Source: Defluviitaleaceae bacterium (lineage in GTDB: Bacteria > Bacillota > Clostridia > Lachnospirales > WQUN01). Taken from it: DNA of 64,000 nucleotides. Position 1 is the first letter of the stretch. Each line of letters starts with the position of its first letter. The DNA lies in the NCBI GenBank assembly GCA_009781755.1, contig WQVD01000001.1, positions 186,001-250,000 of the forward strand, written 5' to 3'. A program made the position numbers and the translations under genes. The notes under the pieces were generated by a model. That model worked only from the letters and a program-made list of their open reading frames with translations, was not told where the DNA came from and ran no database searches. Positions 56,954 through 64,000 of the stretch are shown here, piece after piece.

Positions 56954-57885
56954 TTCCTATCGCAATCATCTTAGATGGCAACGCGGTTGCCAAGCGCGTG
57001 CGCATCGCAGTTAAAAAAGAAGCCACCAAATTGGCGACACCGCCGGGGCTGGCGGTCATCCAAGTGGGCGATGATCCCGCATCGGCAGTGTATGTGGCCA
57101 ACAAACGAAAGGATTGCGTCAAGTGTGGCATCATGAGTCACGCCTATCACCTAGAGGCAGGCGCGGGCGAATCGCGGCTGCTGGAACTCATCCACTGGCT
57201 CAACGACCAACCCTACATCCACGGCATTTTGGTGCAACTTCCCCTACCCGACGGCTACAACACACAAAACGTCATCGCCTCCATCGCGCCGGAGAAGGAT
57301 GTTGATGCATTCCATACTTTGACCGTGGGGCGGTTTTACTTGGAAGGCGGCTTGGCGGCGGGCATACAGCCGACCCCCGCGGAAACTACCCCCCTGTACG
57401 GCGGCGGCAGCTTCGCGCCGGGGGCAACGTATTTGCCGTGTACGCCCGCAGGCATCATGGCGTTGCTAGACGCGTATGAAATCGACCCGCTGGGCAAACA
57501 TGCCGTGGTGGTGGGTTTCTCCAATATCGTGGGCAAGCCCATGTCGTTGATGTTGCTGCAACGCGGCGCAACGGTTACGTCTTGCCACATCCATACAAAC
57601 GATTTGGCGGCGCACACACGCTTGGCAGATATTTTGGTGTGCGCTGTGGGCAAACCCAACCTCATCACCGCCGACATGGTCAAACCAGGCGCGGTGGTAG
57701 TGGATGTGGGCATTAACCGTATCATCGACCCGGCGAGCGAGCGTATCTGCGGCGACGTGGACTTTGACGCGGTAGAGGAAATAGCGTCGTATATTTCCCC
57801 CGTACCCGGCGGCGTGGGGCCGATGACACGCGCTATGCTGATGAAAAATACACTGCTGGCCGCTCAATTATCGCAATCTGATTAA
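56950..57885 (+). CDS. folD: Methylene-THF dehydrogenase / cyclohydrolase FolD
   Basis: A 311-residue bifunctional enzyme of one-carbon metabolism, interconverting 5,10-methylene-THF and 10-formyl-THF with NADP. YVANKRKDC has the catalytic lysine (about 54), VQLPLPDG and PEKDVDAFH are conserved, and VVVGFSNIVGKPM binds the nucleotide. Between DVDAFH..GRFYLEGG and YLPCTPAGI there is an insert of about 25 residues (from AAGIQPTPAETT to SFAPGA) missing in most relatives (about 285 long). Start ATG 56950 overlaps the HD gene stop. A TTG at 56941 is in frame but unlikely. glyA follows after 107 nt. Confidence 0.93.
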   Translation: MIPIAIILDGNAVAKRVRIAVKKEATKLATPPGLAVIQVGDDPASAVYVANKRKDCVKCGIMSHAYHLEAGAGESRLLELIHWLNDQPYIHGILVQLPLPDGYNTQNVIASIAPEKDVDAFHTLTVGRFYLEGGLAAGIQPTPAETTPLYGGGSFAPGATYLPCTPAGIMALLDAYEIDPLGKHAVVVGFSNIVGKPMSLMLLQRGATVTSCHIHTNDLAAHTRLADILVCAVGKPNLITADMVKPGAVVVDVGINRIIDPASERICGDVDFDAVEEIASYISPVPGGVGPMTRAMLMKNTLLAAQLSQSD

Positions 57886-57992
57886 TGCCATCGCAAATCA
57901 ATTTCTGCAATTTAAATAACGCCAACTCGAATCAGTTCGCAAATTCCAATTAACACTCAGACAAATCAATTCTACACGAGAGGAAAATACAC

Positions 57993-59498
57993 ATGAACAT
58001 TCTCAAGGAATACATGACACAAATATGCGACGCGGGGCGCTGCGAAAAGGGCATCAACGCCGAAATGATGGCTTACGCCGCCAACTTGGACGTTGTGGCG
58101 CGCGCACATCCGCAAATCGCACAAGGCATCATCCGCGAATTATTGGATCAGCGCAGCTACCTCAAACTCATCGCCAGCGAGAACTATTCATCGCTGGCGG
58201 TACAAGCCGCTATGGGCAATCTGCTGACCGACAAATACGCCGAAGGTTACGTGGGTAAACGCTTTTATGCCGGGTGCGACAACATCGACGCCATCGAGCA
58301 ATTGGCCTGCGATGAAGCCAAGGCACTCTTTGGCGCGGAACACGCCTATGTGCAGCCCCACTCTGGCGCGGATGCCAACCTAGTGGCGTTTTGGGCAATT
58401 TTGCGCGCACGCGTGCAAACCCCCGCATTGGAAGCCCTCGGCAACGCCAACCTCCTGCATATTTCTGACGACGAATGGAACAAAATCCGCCATGCACTGG
58501 GCAACCAACGCATCATGGGCATGGATTTATACAGCGGTGGGCATTTGACGCACGGCTACCGCCACAATATTTCCGGCCAATTATTCGACGTGCATTTCTA
58601 CCATGTGAATCAAGAAACCGGGCTGTTAGAATACGAATCACTACGCAAACAATTACACGAGGTGCGGCCGCTTATTTTCCTCGTCGGCTTCAGCGCTTAC
58701 ACGCGCAATCTCGACTTCGCTCAACTGCGCGCGATGGCGGATGAAGTGGGTGCCGTTCTCATGGTGGACATGGCGCACTTTGCCGGATTGGTGGCGGGTA
58801 AGGCGCTCACAGGTGTGTACAACCCCGTTCCCTACGCTCACATGGTCACCTCCACCACGCACAAAACCCTGCGCGGCCCCCGCGGCGGGCTCGTCCTATG
58901 CACCGCCGAATTTGCAGAATATGTGGACAAAGGGTGCCCCCACGTATTGGGCGGCCCTCTACCCCACGTCATGGCCGCCAAGGCCATCGCGTTCAAAGAA
59001 GCCGCCATGCCCGCTTTCGCCGACTACGCCGCCCGCGTCATCGCCAACGCCCAAGCCCTGGCCGCCGCCCTCGTAAAACGCGGCATCCGTGTACAAACCG
59101 GCGGCACCGACAACCACATCGTCCTCGTAGAGGTCATGGGCATCACCGGCACCCAAGCCGAAAACGCCATGCGCGAATGCGGCCTAACGCTCAACCGCAA
59201 CACGATACCCGGCGACAAAAACGGCCCATGGATCACCAGCGGCTTGCGCCTCGGCACCCCTGCTCTCACTTCATTGGGCATGGGTACAACAGAAATGGCA
59301 CAAATCGCCGAAATTATCGCCGACGTACTAGCCGCCATCCGCCCCAAAAGAGGCAAAGACGGCAAACCCACCAAAACCGCCTACCACTTAGACGCGGCGG
59401 TCAAAGCCGATGCATTAAAAAAAGTACGCACCCTGCTGGACGCGTACACCCTATACCCCGAACTGGATGGGGAATTTTTAAAGCAATATGTGCAATAA
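57993..59498 (+). CDS. glyA: Serine hydroxymethyltransferase, long type
   Basis: A 501-residue PLP enzyme that moves the serine hydroxymethyl group to THF, giving glycine. LIASENYSSLAVQAAMGN, YAEGYVGKRFYAGC, the PLP lysine in TSTTHKTLRGPRGG and TSGLRLGTPALTSLGMG are all intact. It is longer than the usual 410-420 residues. Extra parts are an N-terminal extension of about 35 residues and an insert after QPHSGADANLVAFWAILRAR (in part; about 125-165, TPALEALGNANLLHISDDEWNKI). This long form is known in Treponema and Chlamydia. SD GAGAGG precedes ATG 57993. folD is directly upstream, so the two serve the same pathway. The 57886-57992 gap shows no riboswitch I recognise. Confidence 0.94.
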   Translation: MNILKEYMTQICDAGRCEKGINAEMMAYAANLDVVARAHPQIAQGIIRELLDQRSYLKLIASENYSSLAVQAAMGNLLTDKYAEGYVGKRFYAGCDNIDAIEQLACDEAKALFGAEHAYVQPHSGADANLVAFWAILRARVQTPALEALGNANLLHISDDEWNKIRHALGNQRIMGMDLYSGGHLTHGYRHNISGQLFDVHFYHVNQETGLLEYESLRKQLHEVRPLIFLVGFSAYTRNLDFAQLRAMADEVGAVLMVDMAHFAGLVAGKALTGVYNPVPYAHMVTSTTHKTLRGPRGGLVLCTAEFAEYVDKGCPHVLGGPLPHVMAAKAIAFKEAAMPAFADYAARVIANAQALAAALVKRGIRVQTGGTDNHIVLVEVMGITGTQAENAMRECGLTLNRNTIPGDKNGPWITSGLRLGTPALTSLGMGTTEMAQIAEIIADVLAAIRPKRGKDGKPTKTAYHLDAAVKADALKKVRTLLDAYTLYPELDGEFLKQYVQ

Positions 59499-59531
59499 AG
59501 GCATTAAATTAAAGCGAGGTGTTCACACCCC

Positions 59532-60566
59532 ATGTATAAAAAACATTTTGCCTCTTTGGCATTGTTTTTGTTATTGGCATTGACCGCTTGTAACAACAGC
59601 GATGAATACCAAAGCACAACCGCCGCAACGCCACACGAAACGACTACGCCACCGCCGTCCGTTACCCCCACCACAATCCCTACAATTAATAACGCTCCCA
59701 CAACTGCCCCCACTACACAAATTGAGGAGTACAACGTAGAACCCCCCACAAGCCCCGAACCGCCAGCAGACAACATTGCGTATACCAACGAATCCGCCTG
59801 TCAAGCGGCGATCGATTTCCTCAGTGGCTTCACAACAATCTTCCAGCCACACATGGGTATGCGGGATAAACGAACGGGTAATTTTTATGCGTGGCAGGAG
59901 GACTTGGGGTGGACGAACATTGACGACGTACCCCCTTCCGAATGGCCGCTAGTTTTTCAAGGTGGATGGTTCGAATCTGTGCCCGATGCGCACAGCGGAT
60001 TTTCGGATACAGGCGATGTGTTTTTCGGTAACGGATTTTATCGCGCCGATGGCAGCAGCATCACCGACGTGCCATTTATTCGAGGTTTACGCGATGGAAT
60101 TTTTCACCCGGCGGATTTTTACTTCGGTGCAATGATTGCATCGCGTTTCGCCCTTTACGATTTTGACGACAACGGGATGCCTGTGATTATCGTCGGATTC
60201 AGACAAATCGGAACACGCATTGACAACGGCGTTGCATGGGGATTTTCGCTCGTTGGTTCTTATGTAATGTATCGATTCATAGACGGTGCGTATAGGGAGG
60301 CCGGCATTGTTCCCAGTCAACCGCGCGGGCATTTTATTTCACTCTTCCCTGCATTCTACATGAACGATGCGGGTGAAAAATTGATTATCATCTATGAAGA
60401 TGGACATTATGAAGGGCGTATTTACACCTTCCAACTAACCGAATCCGGCATGGAACTGGCGCACCTTTTTGCCGACCCCATCGAGGATGAAGATTTTTTC
60501 ATTCCATGGTTGTGGTGGGATGCAAATCGTTCATACTTCCGCCAAATTTACCCGATCGATATGTAA
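59532..60566 (+). CDS. Hypothetical lipoprotein
   Basis: A 344-residue lipoprotein. The signal ends LLALTAC with the lipid cysteine at about residue 20. A Thr/Pro-rich spacer (about 30-80) is followed by a globular part of about 260 residues not assigned to a family; FALYDFDDNGMPVIIVGF has an EF-hand-like DxDxNG, suggesting calcium. AWQEDLGWTN and FQGGWFESVPDAH are other marked stretches. SD GCGAGGTG is before ATG 59532. It ends at a strong terminator. Confidence 0.75.
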   Translation: MYKKHFASLALFLLLALTACNNSDEYQSTTAATPHETTTPPPSVTPTTIPTINNAPTTAPTTQIEEYNVEPPTSPEPPADNIAYTNESACQAAIDFLSGFTTIFQPHMGMRDKRTGNFYAWQEDLGWTNIDDVPPSEWPLVFQGGWFESVPDAHSGFSDTGDVFFGNGFYRADGSSITDVPFIRGLRDGIFHPADFYFGAMIASRFALYDFDDNGMPVIIVGFRQIGTRIDNGVAWGFSLVGSYVMYRFIDGAYREAGIVPSQPRGHFISLFPAFYMNDAGEKLIIIYEDGHYEGRIYTFQLTESGMELAHLFADPIEDEDFFIPWLWWDANRSYFRQIYPIDM

Positions 60567-60604
60567 CATTATGCCTTTTGAAAAATGATCCATGCAGCAC
60601 CCCA

Positions 60605-60653
60605 AAAAAAACGGATTTACCTTCTCGCACATAGCAAAAGGTAAATCCGTTTT
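60605..60653. terminator. Bidirectional terminator between lipoprotein and natB-like genes
   Basis: AAAACGGATTTACCTT and AAGGTAAATCCGTTTT form a 16-bp stem around about 14 nt, with A and T runs on both sides. Confidence 0.92.
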
Positions 60654-60676
60654 CATTTTATGGAGCGATTGCGTTT

Positions 60677-61888
60677 TTAATCAAACACGATTTTTTCACT
60701 GCTAAACATCGCAGCCACAATGGCCGTTAATATCCCGGCGAATAAAAGATTCGAGCCGATGGTGATGAGGTTGTTGATCATCGTCGCCTCGGAATTGATG
60801 AGTGCGGTGATGGCCAGCGAACTGTTGAAAATCGGAATCATGTGGAAGATGGCGCTATCAAAGCCCGATACCAAACCGCCTCCCATAGCACCCACCATGA
60901 TGAAGAGCGTCAACGGCGTGGTGATGGCGTTGGCTTCTTTCACGGACTTTGAGTACGTGGACAAAACCGACAACAACGCTACAAAGAATAGCGACAGCGA
61001 TATGGCAATCAAGAAAATAATAACCAAATCGGCTACGCTAAAGATATCCATAATGCTCGCGCTGCCCATGACATCGTCCATACCCGGCACCATATTTTCC
61101 ATCGAGAACATCAGTCCCACAAAGCTACCCAGCGCACCCAACAGCGCGAAGAACGACAGCCCCAAAATTTTACCAAGTGCCATTTGTTGGCGGCTGGCGG
61201 TGGTGACTAGCAACGTACCCAATGTGCCGCGTTCTTTTTCGCCGGCCACGGATTCGGGCACCAGAGATTGGCAACCGGTGAAGATAAACAAGATGAACAT
61301 CATTGGCAACAGCATACCCAATAGCATAGCCATGATGTCGGCGGCGCTGGCTAAGTCAAAGTTGCCGTCCGGAGCCGCATCAGAAGGCAAATTGATGCTA
61401 AAGCGATGCGTTAGCGAATGGTGGTACATGGTGATGACGCCCATGACCAAATTGCGCGCTTCTGCCGATGAATTGCGTGCGGAGTTGCTCCATACTTCTA
61501 CGTTGGGCGCAAGTACAGTAGCCGTTAACGGATCAAAATCCGCCACCACAGCATCAAAATCTGCTGGGAAAACCACCAGCAAGTCCGTGTTTTGGTCGGC
61601 AATGTCTTCGCGAATGCGTTCCGTGTCCGCCATGTTGGCAGGAACAATGTTAATCCGCATTCCGTCCTGCGCCAACATCGTGCCAATACTTTCGGGCATG
61701 TTAACGGCGTGTACTTCATAAATATGGTCCTCGTCCACACCCAACAACATCTCGTTCATCATACCCGTGGCACTCATTACCGCGAAAATCAAGATACCCG
61801 GCAAAATAACCGCCGCAAACAACAACTTGCGGTCGTTAAAAATCCGCACGATTTCTTTTTTCATGACTGCTAACGTTACATTACGCAT
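60677..61888 (-). CDS. natB: ABC exporter permease, NatB type
   Basis: A 403-residue ABC-2 permease. Helix 1 at about 22-42, a long outside domain (about 45-180), then five or six helices from 185 to 395. ESVAGEKERGTLGTLLVTTASRQQMALGKI (in part) is the conserved ABC-2 core motif. It pairs with the ATPase just upstream (2-nt gap). In Bacillus NatAB expels sodium in an ATP-driven way; similar pairs export peptides or drugs. The start MRNVTLAVMKKEIVRIFNDRK is the usual one. Confidence 0.85.
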   Translation of the reverse strand: MRNVTLAVMKKEIVRIFNDRKLLFAAVILPGILIFAVMSATGMMNEMLLGVDEDHIYEVHAVNMPESIGTMLAQDGMRINIVPANMADTERIREDIADQNTDLLVVFPADFDAVVADFDPLTATVLAPNVEVWSNSARNSSAEARNLVMGVITMYHHSLTHRFSINLPSDAAPDGNFDLASAADIMAMLLGMLLPMMFILFIFTGCQSLVPESVAGEKERGTLGTLLVTTASRQQMALGKILGLSFFALLGALGSFVGLMFSMENMVPGMDDVMGSASIMDIFSVADLVIIFLIAISLSLFFVALLSVLSTYSKSVKEANAITTPLTLFIMVGAMGGGLVSGFDSAIFHMIPIFNSSLAITALINSEATMINNLITIGSNLLFAGILTAIVAAMFSSEKIVFD

Positions 61889-61890
61889 GG

Positions 61891-62667
61891 TTATACAGCC
61901 TCCTTCGTGGTTTCGCGGTAAATATCGAAGAACATTTGCTCAAGGCTTTTTTCGCCGGCCAGGTTGGGTACGGTATCACACGCCACCATTTTGCCGTTGA
62001 TGATGATACCTACACGGTCGCAAAGGTTTTCCAACAACCCGAATATGTGCGTGGACAGGATGACGCTCTTGCCGCGCTCTTTTAAATCCACCAAGAAGTC
62101 CATAACCACTTTGGCGGTGACAACGTCCAAACCGTTGGTCGGCTCGTCGAAGATCACAATCGCCGGGTCATGCACGATAGAAATCGCCAGCGACGCTTTT
62201 TGCTTATTCCCCTGCGATAACTTGCCAATCTTGACATCGGCATACGGCCCCAAGCCAAATTTGTCAAACAACGCCTTCTTGCGGCTTGCCGCCACATCCT
62301 TGGGAATGCCCCGCAAATCCGCAAAAAAATCAAAATGGAAGTTGGGGGTGAAGAATTCGTCCAGCTTCAATTCATTGGTTAAGAAGCCGATGTTGCGACG
62401 AACCTCCAGCGGTTTTTTGACAATGCTGTGTCCGTTGACGATTGCGTCGCCCTCGCTTGCATTGATGAGCGTGGCAATCATGCGCATGGTAGTAGTTTTG
62501 CCCGCGCCGTTGGGACCCAACAAACCAAATACCTCGCCTTCATACGACTTAAAACTGACATCATCAACCGCTTTGAAATACGGCGTAGAAATGCTCTTTG
62601 ATGCCTGTTGCTTTTTGTTGAGCTTGAATTTCTTGGTCAAGCCTCTTACATCCAAGATTTCCTTCAT
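61891..62667 (-). CDS. natA: ABC exporter ATPase, NatA type
   Basis: A 258-residue ATPase. GLLGPNGAGKTTTMRMI (about 48-64) is Walker A, LSQGNKQKASLA the signature, IVIFDEPTNGLDV Walker B, followed by the STHIFGLLENLCDRVGII switch region. Start ATG 62667 has AGGAGG 4-9 nt upstream; a 40-codon upstream extension is without site. A TATAAT (minus strand, 62716-62711) 45 nt upstream is the probable -10 box. It is followed by the permease with 2 nt. Confidence 0.9.
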   Translation of the reverse strand: MKEILDVRGLTKKFKLNKKQQASKSISTPYFKAVDDVSFKSYEGEVFGLLGPNGAGKTTTMRMIATLINASEGDAIVNGHSIVKKPLEVRRNIGFLTNELKLDEFFTPNFHFDFFADLRGIPKDVAASRKKALFDKFGLGPYADVKIGKLSQGNKQKASLAISIVHDPAIVIFDEPTNGLDVVTAKVVMDFLVDLKERGKSVILSTHIFGLLENLCDRVGIIINGKMVACDTVPNLAGEKSLEQMFFDIYRETTKEAV

Positions 62668-62819
62668 CGTTACCTCCTGTTTAAATTTATGTTTTTCTGC
62701 ACAAGCGCACATTATACCCCAAATGTTACAATTTTGTGTCATTACATAAAAAATATTATTTTCCAGGCAATTATGACCCGCGGGCAATCATTGCGCCACG
62801 TCATGATTCGACATGGTTT

Positions 62820-63227
62820 TTACGGCGTTTTAGCCGCGTTTTGTCCGGTTGATTTGCGTAGCCCATTTTTATCAAATTCGCGCCGCAGTGCGATTTCGGT
62901 TGAAAACAACGGCAATAATATCGATATAACTTGCCCCGCGATAATCACTCCGATAACCCACGAATAAGCCTCTTTGTCCACTTGCATGATCCGCTCAACC
63001 GACAATAAAATATACACCAAGCCAAAAATAATCGCTTGCTTGCCAAAGTGCTTGTGCGCATATACCCACGTATCTTGGTTTTTGCAAGCCATTGGCGTTC
63101 TGTAGCCCATGATCGCATTGGGCTTCCTAGGCAACACTAACACCGCGAAAATACCAAACACAATGTAAATAAGGGGCGTCAACAAATTTATTACAAAATC
63201 TGCTCTCAACAATTCCCACAATTCCAT
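62820..63227 (-). CDS. SdpI-like membrane protein
   Basis: A 135-residue protein with four helices (about 12-32, 52-70, 78-95, 100-118 by hydrophobicity). The SdpI-family core is seen: IMGYRTPMACKNQDTWVYAHKHFGK, here in part (GYRTPMACKNQDTW). In Bacillus SdpI gives immunity to the SdpC killing peptide and binds its own repressor. Start ATG 63227 has GAGGAGG upstream; the longer frame from 63350 is not supported. It is upstream of natAB in the same direction and divergent from the LytTR regulator. Confidence 0.8.
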   Translation of the reverse strand: MELWELLRADFVINLLTPLIYIVFGIFAVLVLPRKPNAIMGYRTPMACKNQDTWVYAHKHFGKQAIIFGLVYILLSVERIMQVDKEAYSWVIGVIIAGQVISILLPLFSTEIALRREFDKNGLRKSTGQNAAKTP

Positions 63228-63432
63228 TCGTTTCCTCCTCGTATATCCCCGCCGTCTGCGCAAGGTTTTAAGCCGAACAAGGATACTTGCTTGCGCCTTG
63301 CGTGCAGCATACTGTCGTAACTGGTCAGAATTTTGCACTAACAGGCACAACTTGTCTTATGCAATTGAAATCTCCGGGATAAAGTGTTACAACCTATTTA
63401 CCAAGGGTTGAAACGAAGGAGCGAAGGCATTC

Positions 63433-64000
63433 ATGATCAAAGTTGCAATTTGTGATGACGAAACAAATATAGGCGCTGCATTGGAAAACGACTTGCTGGA
63501 TATTTTCGGCAAGTTAAACGTCAAGTTTGAAATCGGCGTGTTTTTTACCGGGGAAGCGTTGTACAAAAAAATGGACGGCGGCGCGCATTACGATTTAATT
63601 TTCCTCGATATCGAATTCGCCCGAAGCGATATAAACGGCATCGAAGTGGGGCGGCGCATCCGCGAAGTGCATCAAAACCACCTAACTGCCATCGTTTATA
63701 TTTCATGGGAGAAGAAATACGCCTTGCAATTATTTGACATACAACCGTTCAATTTTCTTGTGAAACCTTTAAATCACGATAAAATTGAAAACGTAGTGCG
63801 CAAATATTTACAAATTTCCGGCCAATGGTCGGGCACATTTACTTACAAAGTCGGCCATGACACACAAAAAGTACAAATCAAAGACATCGTCTACATAGAA
63901 AGCCACGGCAGAAAACTGTCCCTGCATTTTGCAAACGGCAAGCATGAAGAAATTTACGGATCAATAAAAACCGCATACGAAGAGCAATTAAAGAAATTCG
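63433..64000 (+). CDS. LytTR response regulator (NatR/AgrA type), partial
   Basis: The first 189 residues of a gene that continues beyond the window. MIKVAICDDETNIG begins a receiver domain; acid pair D8-D9, phosphorylation site D59 in LIFLDIEF, and the lysine in FLVKPL (about residue 113). From about residue 130 a LytTR DNA-binding domain starts (FTYKVGHDTQKVQIKDIVYIESHGRKLSLH in part). In Bacillus natAB is controlled by NatK-NatR of this class, so this gene probably regulates the exporter beside it. A histidine kinase should follow outside the window. AAGGAG lies at 63416-63421 upstream of ATG 63433. Confidence 0.88.
   Translation, partial: MIKVAICDDETNIGAALENDLLDIFGKLNVKFEIGVFFTGEALYKKMDGGAHYDLIFLDIEFARSDINGIEVGRRIREVHQNHLTAIVYISWEKKYALQLFDIQPFNFLVKPLNHDKIENVVRKYLQISGQWSGTFTYKVGHDTQKVQIKDIVYIESHGRKLSLHFANGKHEEIYGSIKTAYEEQLKKF

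Noticed and set aside
60720-61721. Plus-strand frame of 333 codons over the natB-like gene
   Set aside because: Antisense to a recognised ABC-2 permease, with no start signals.

Overview
The window looks like a piece of chromosome from an endospore-forming, low-to-mid GC Firmicute of the Clostridia type. The evidence is a spoIIAA-spoIIAB-sigF operon, spoVT, a soj(parA)-spo0J(parB) pair, strong Shine-Dalgarno sites before most genes, sigma-A-type TTGACA/TATAAT promoters, T-rich intrinsic terminators and the infC-rpmI-rplT and rpsO-pnp gene orders. It has roughly half GC, is densely coded on both strands, and shows no prophage, transposase or CRISPR array. The exact genus cannot be read from the sequence.

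Layout. 1-2 kb: parA tail, parB, trpS. 2-10 kb: an ABC-F gene with a leader-peptide attenuator, a RelB/MNT/HEPN toxin-antitoxin group, a secreted copper-amine-oxidase-fold protein, a candidate small RNA, rsgA, and two antibiotic-kinase-like genes with a 13-codon leader peptide between them. 10-19 kb: a cystathionine beta-lyase, prmC, bactofilin, the sigma-F operon, tRNA-Glu and tRNA-Cys, a PerM/AI-2E membrane protein, an MPN-TM-LysM protein, a soluble histidine kinase, ispH. 19-26 kb: GH95 glycosidase, a FAD oxidoreductase with a DUF1667-HAD fusion, a lone V/A-ATPase subunit D, an OB-fold protein. 26-31 kb: a frameshifted ABC-F ribosomal-protection gene with a full attenuator, infC-rpmI-rplT, spoVT, mazG, hup. 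31-43 kb: a large cell-wall amidase, a UMF1-type transporter with a GH9 glycosidase, asnA, a P-loop kinase, a GH2 glycosidase, a patatin-like protein. 43-50 kb: rpsO, pnp, an M16 peptidase, dut, a DUF3048 protein, rhomboid. 50-60 kb: a MoxR-DUF58-DUF4129-DUF4350-RDD operon, an HD hydrolase, folD, long-type glyA, a lipoprotein. 60-64 kb: natAB-like exporter, SdpI-like protein and a LytTR response regulator.

The most unusual signal is a family of 27-nt palindromes. Each has 11-nt arms around a 5-nt centre, begins CA and ends TG. There are seven copies: four between genes and three inside genes. Arm sequences differ between copies but stay self-complementary, including paired changes at positions 9 and 19. 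Because 27 is a multiple of three, copies inside genes cost nine codons and keep the frame. A second, larger intergenic repeat (about 60-130 nt, with two GC-rich hairpins) occurs five times.

A further theme is RNA-level control of translation and ribosome-protection genes: leader peptides before three resistance-type genes, an about 60-nt two-hairpin RNA motif shared by the leaders of infC and the first ABC-F gene, an S15 leader, and an ATC start codon for infC. All statements rest on reading the sequence and on knowledge of protein families; no database search was run.
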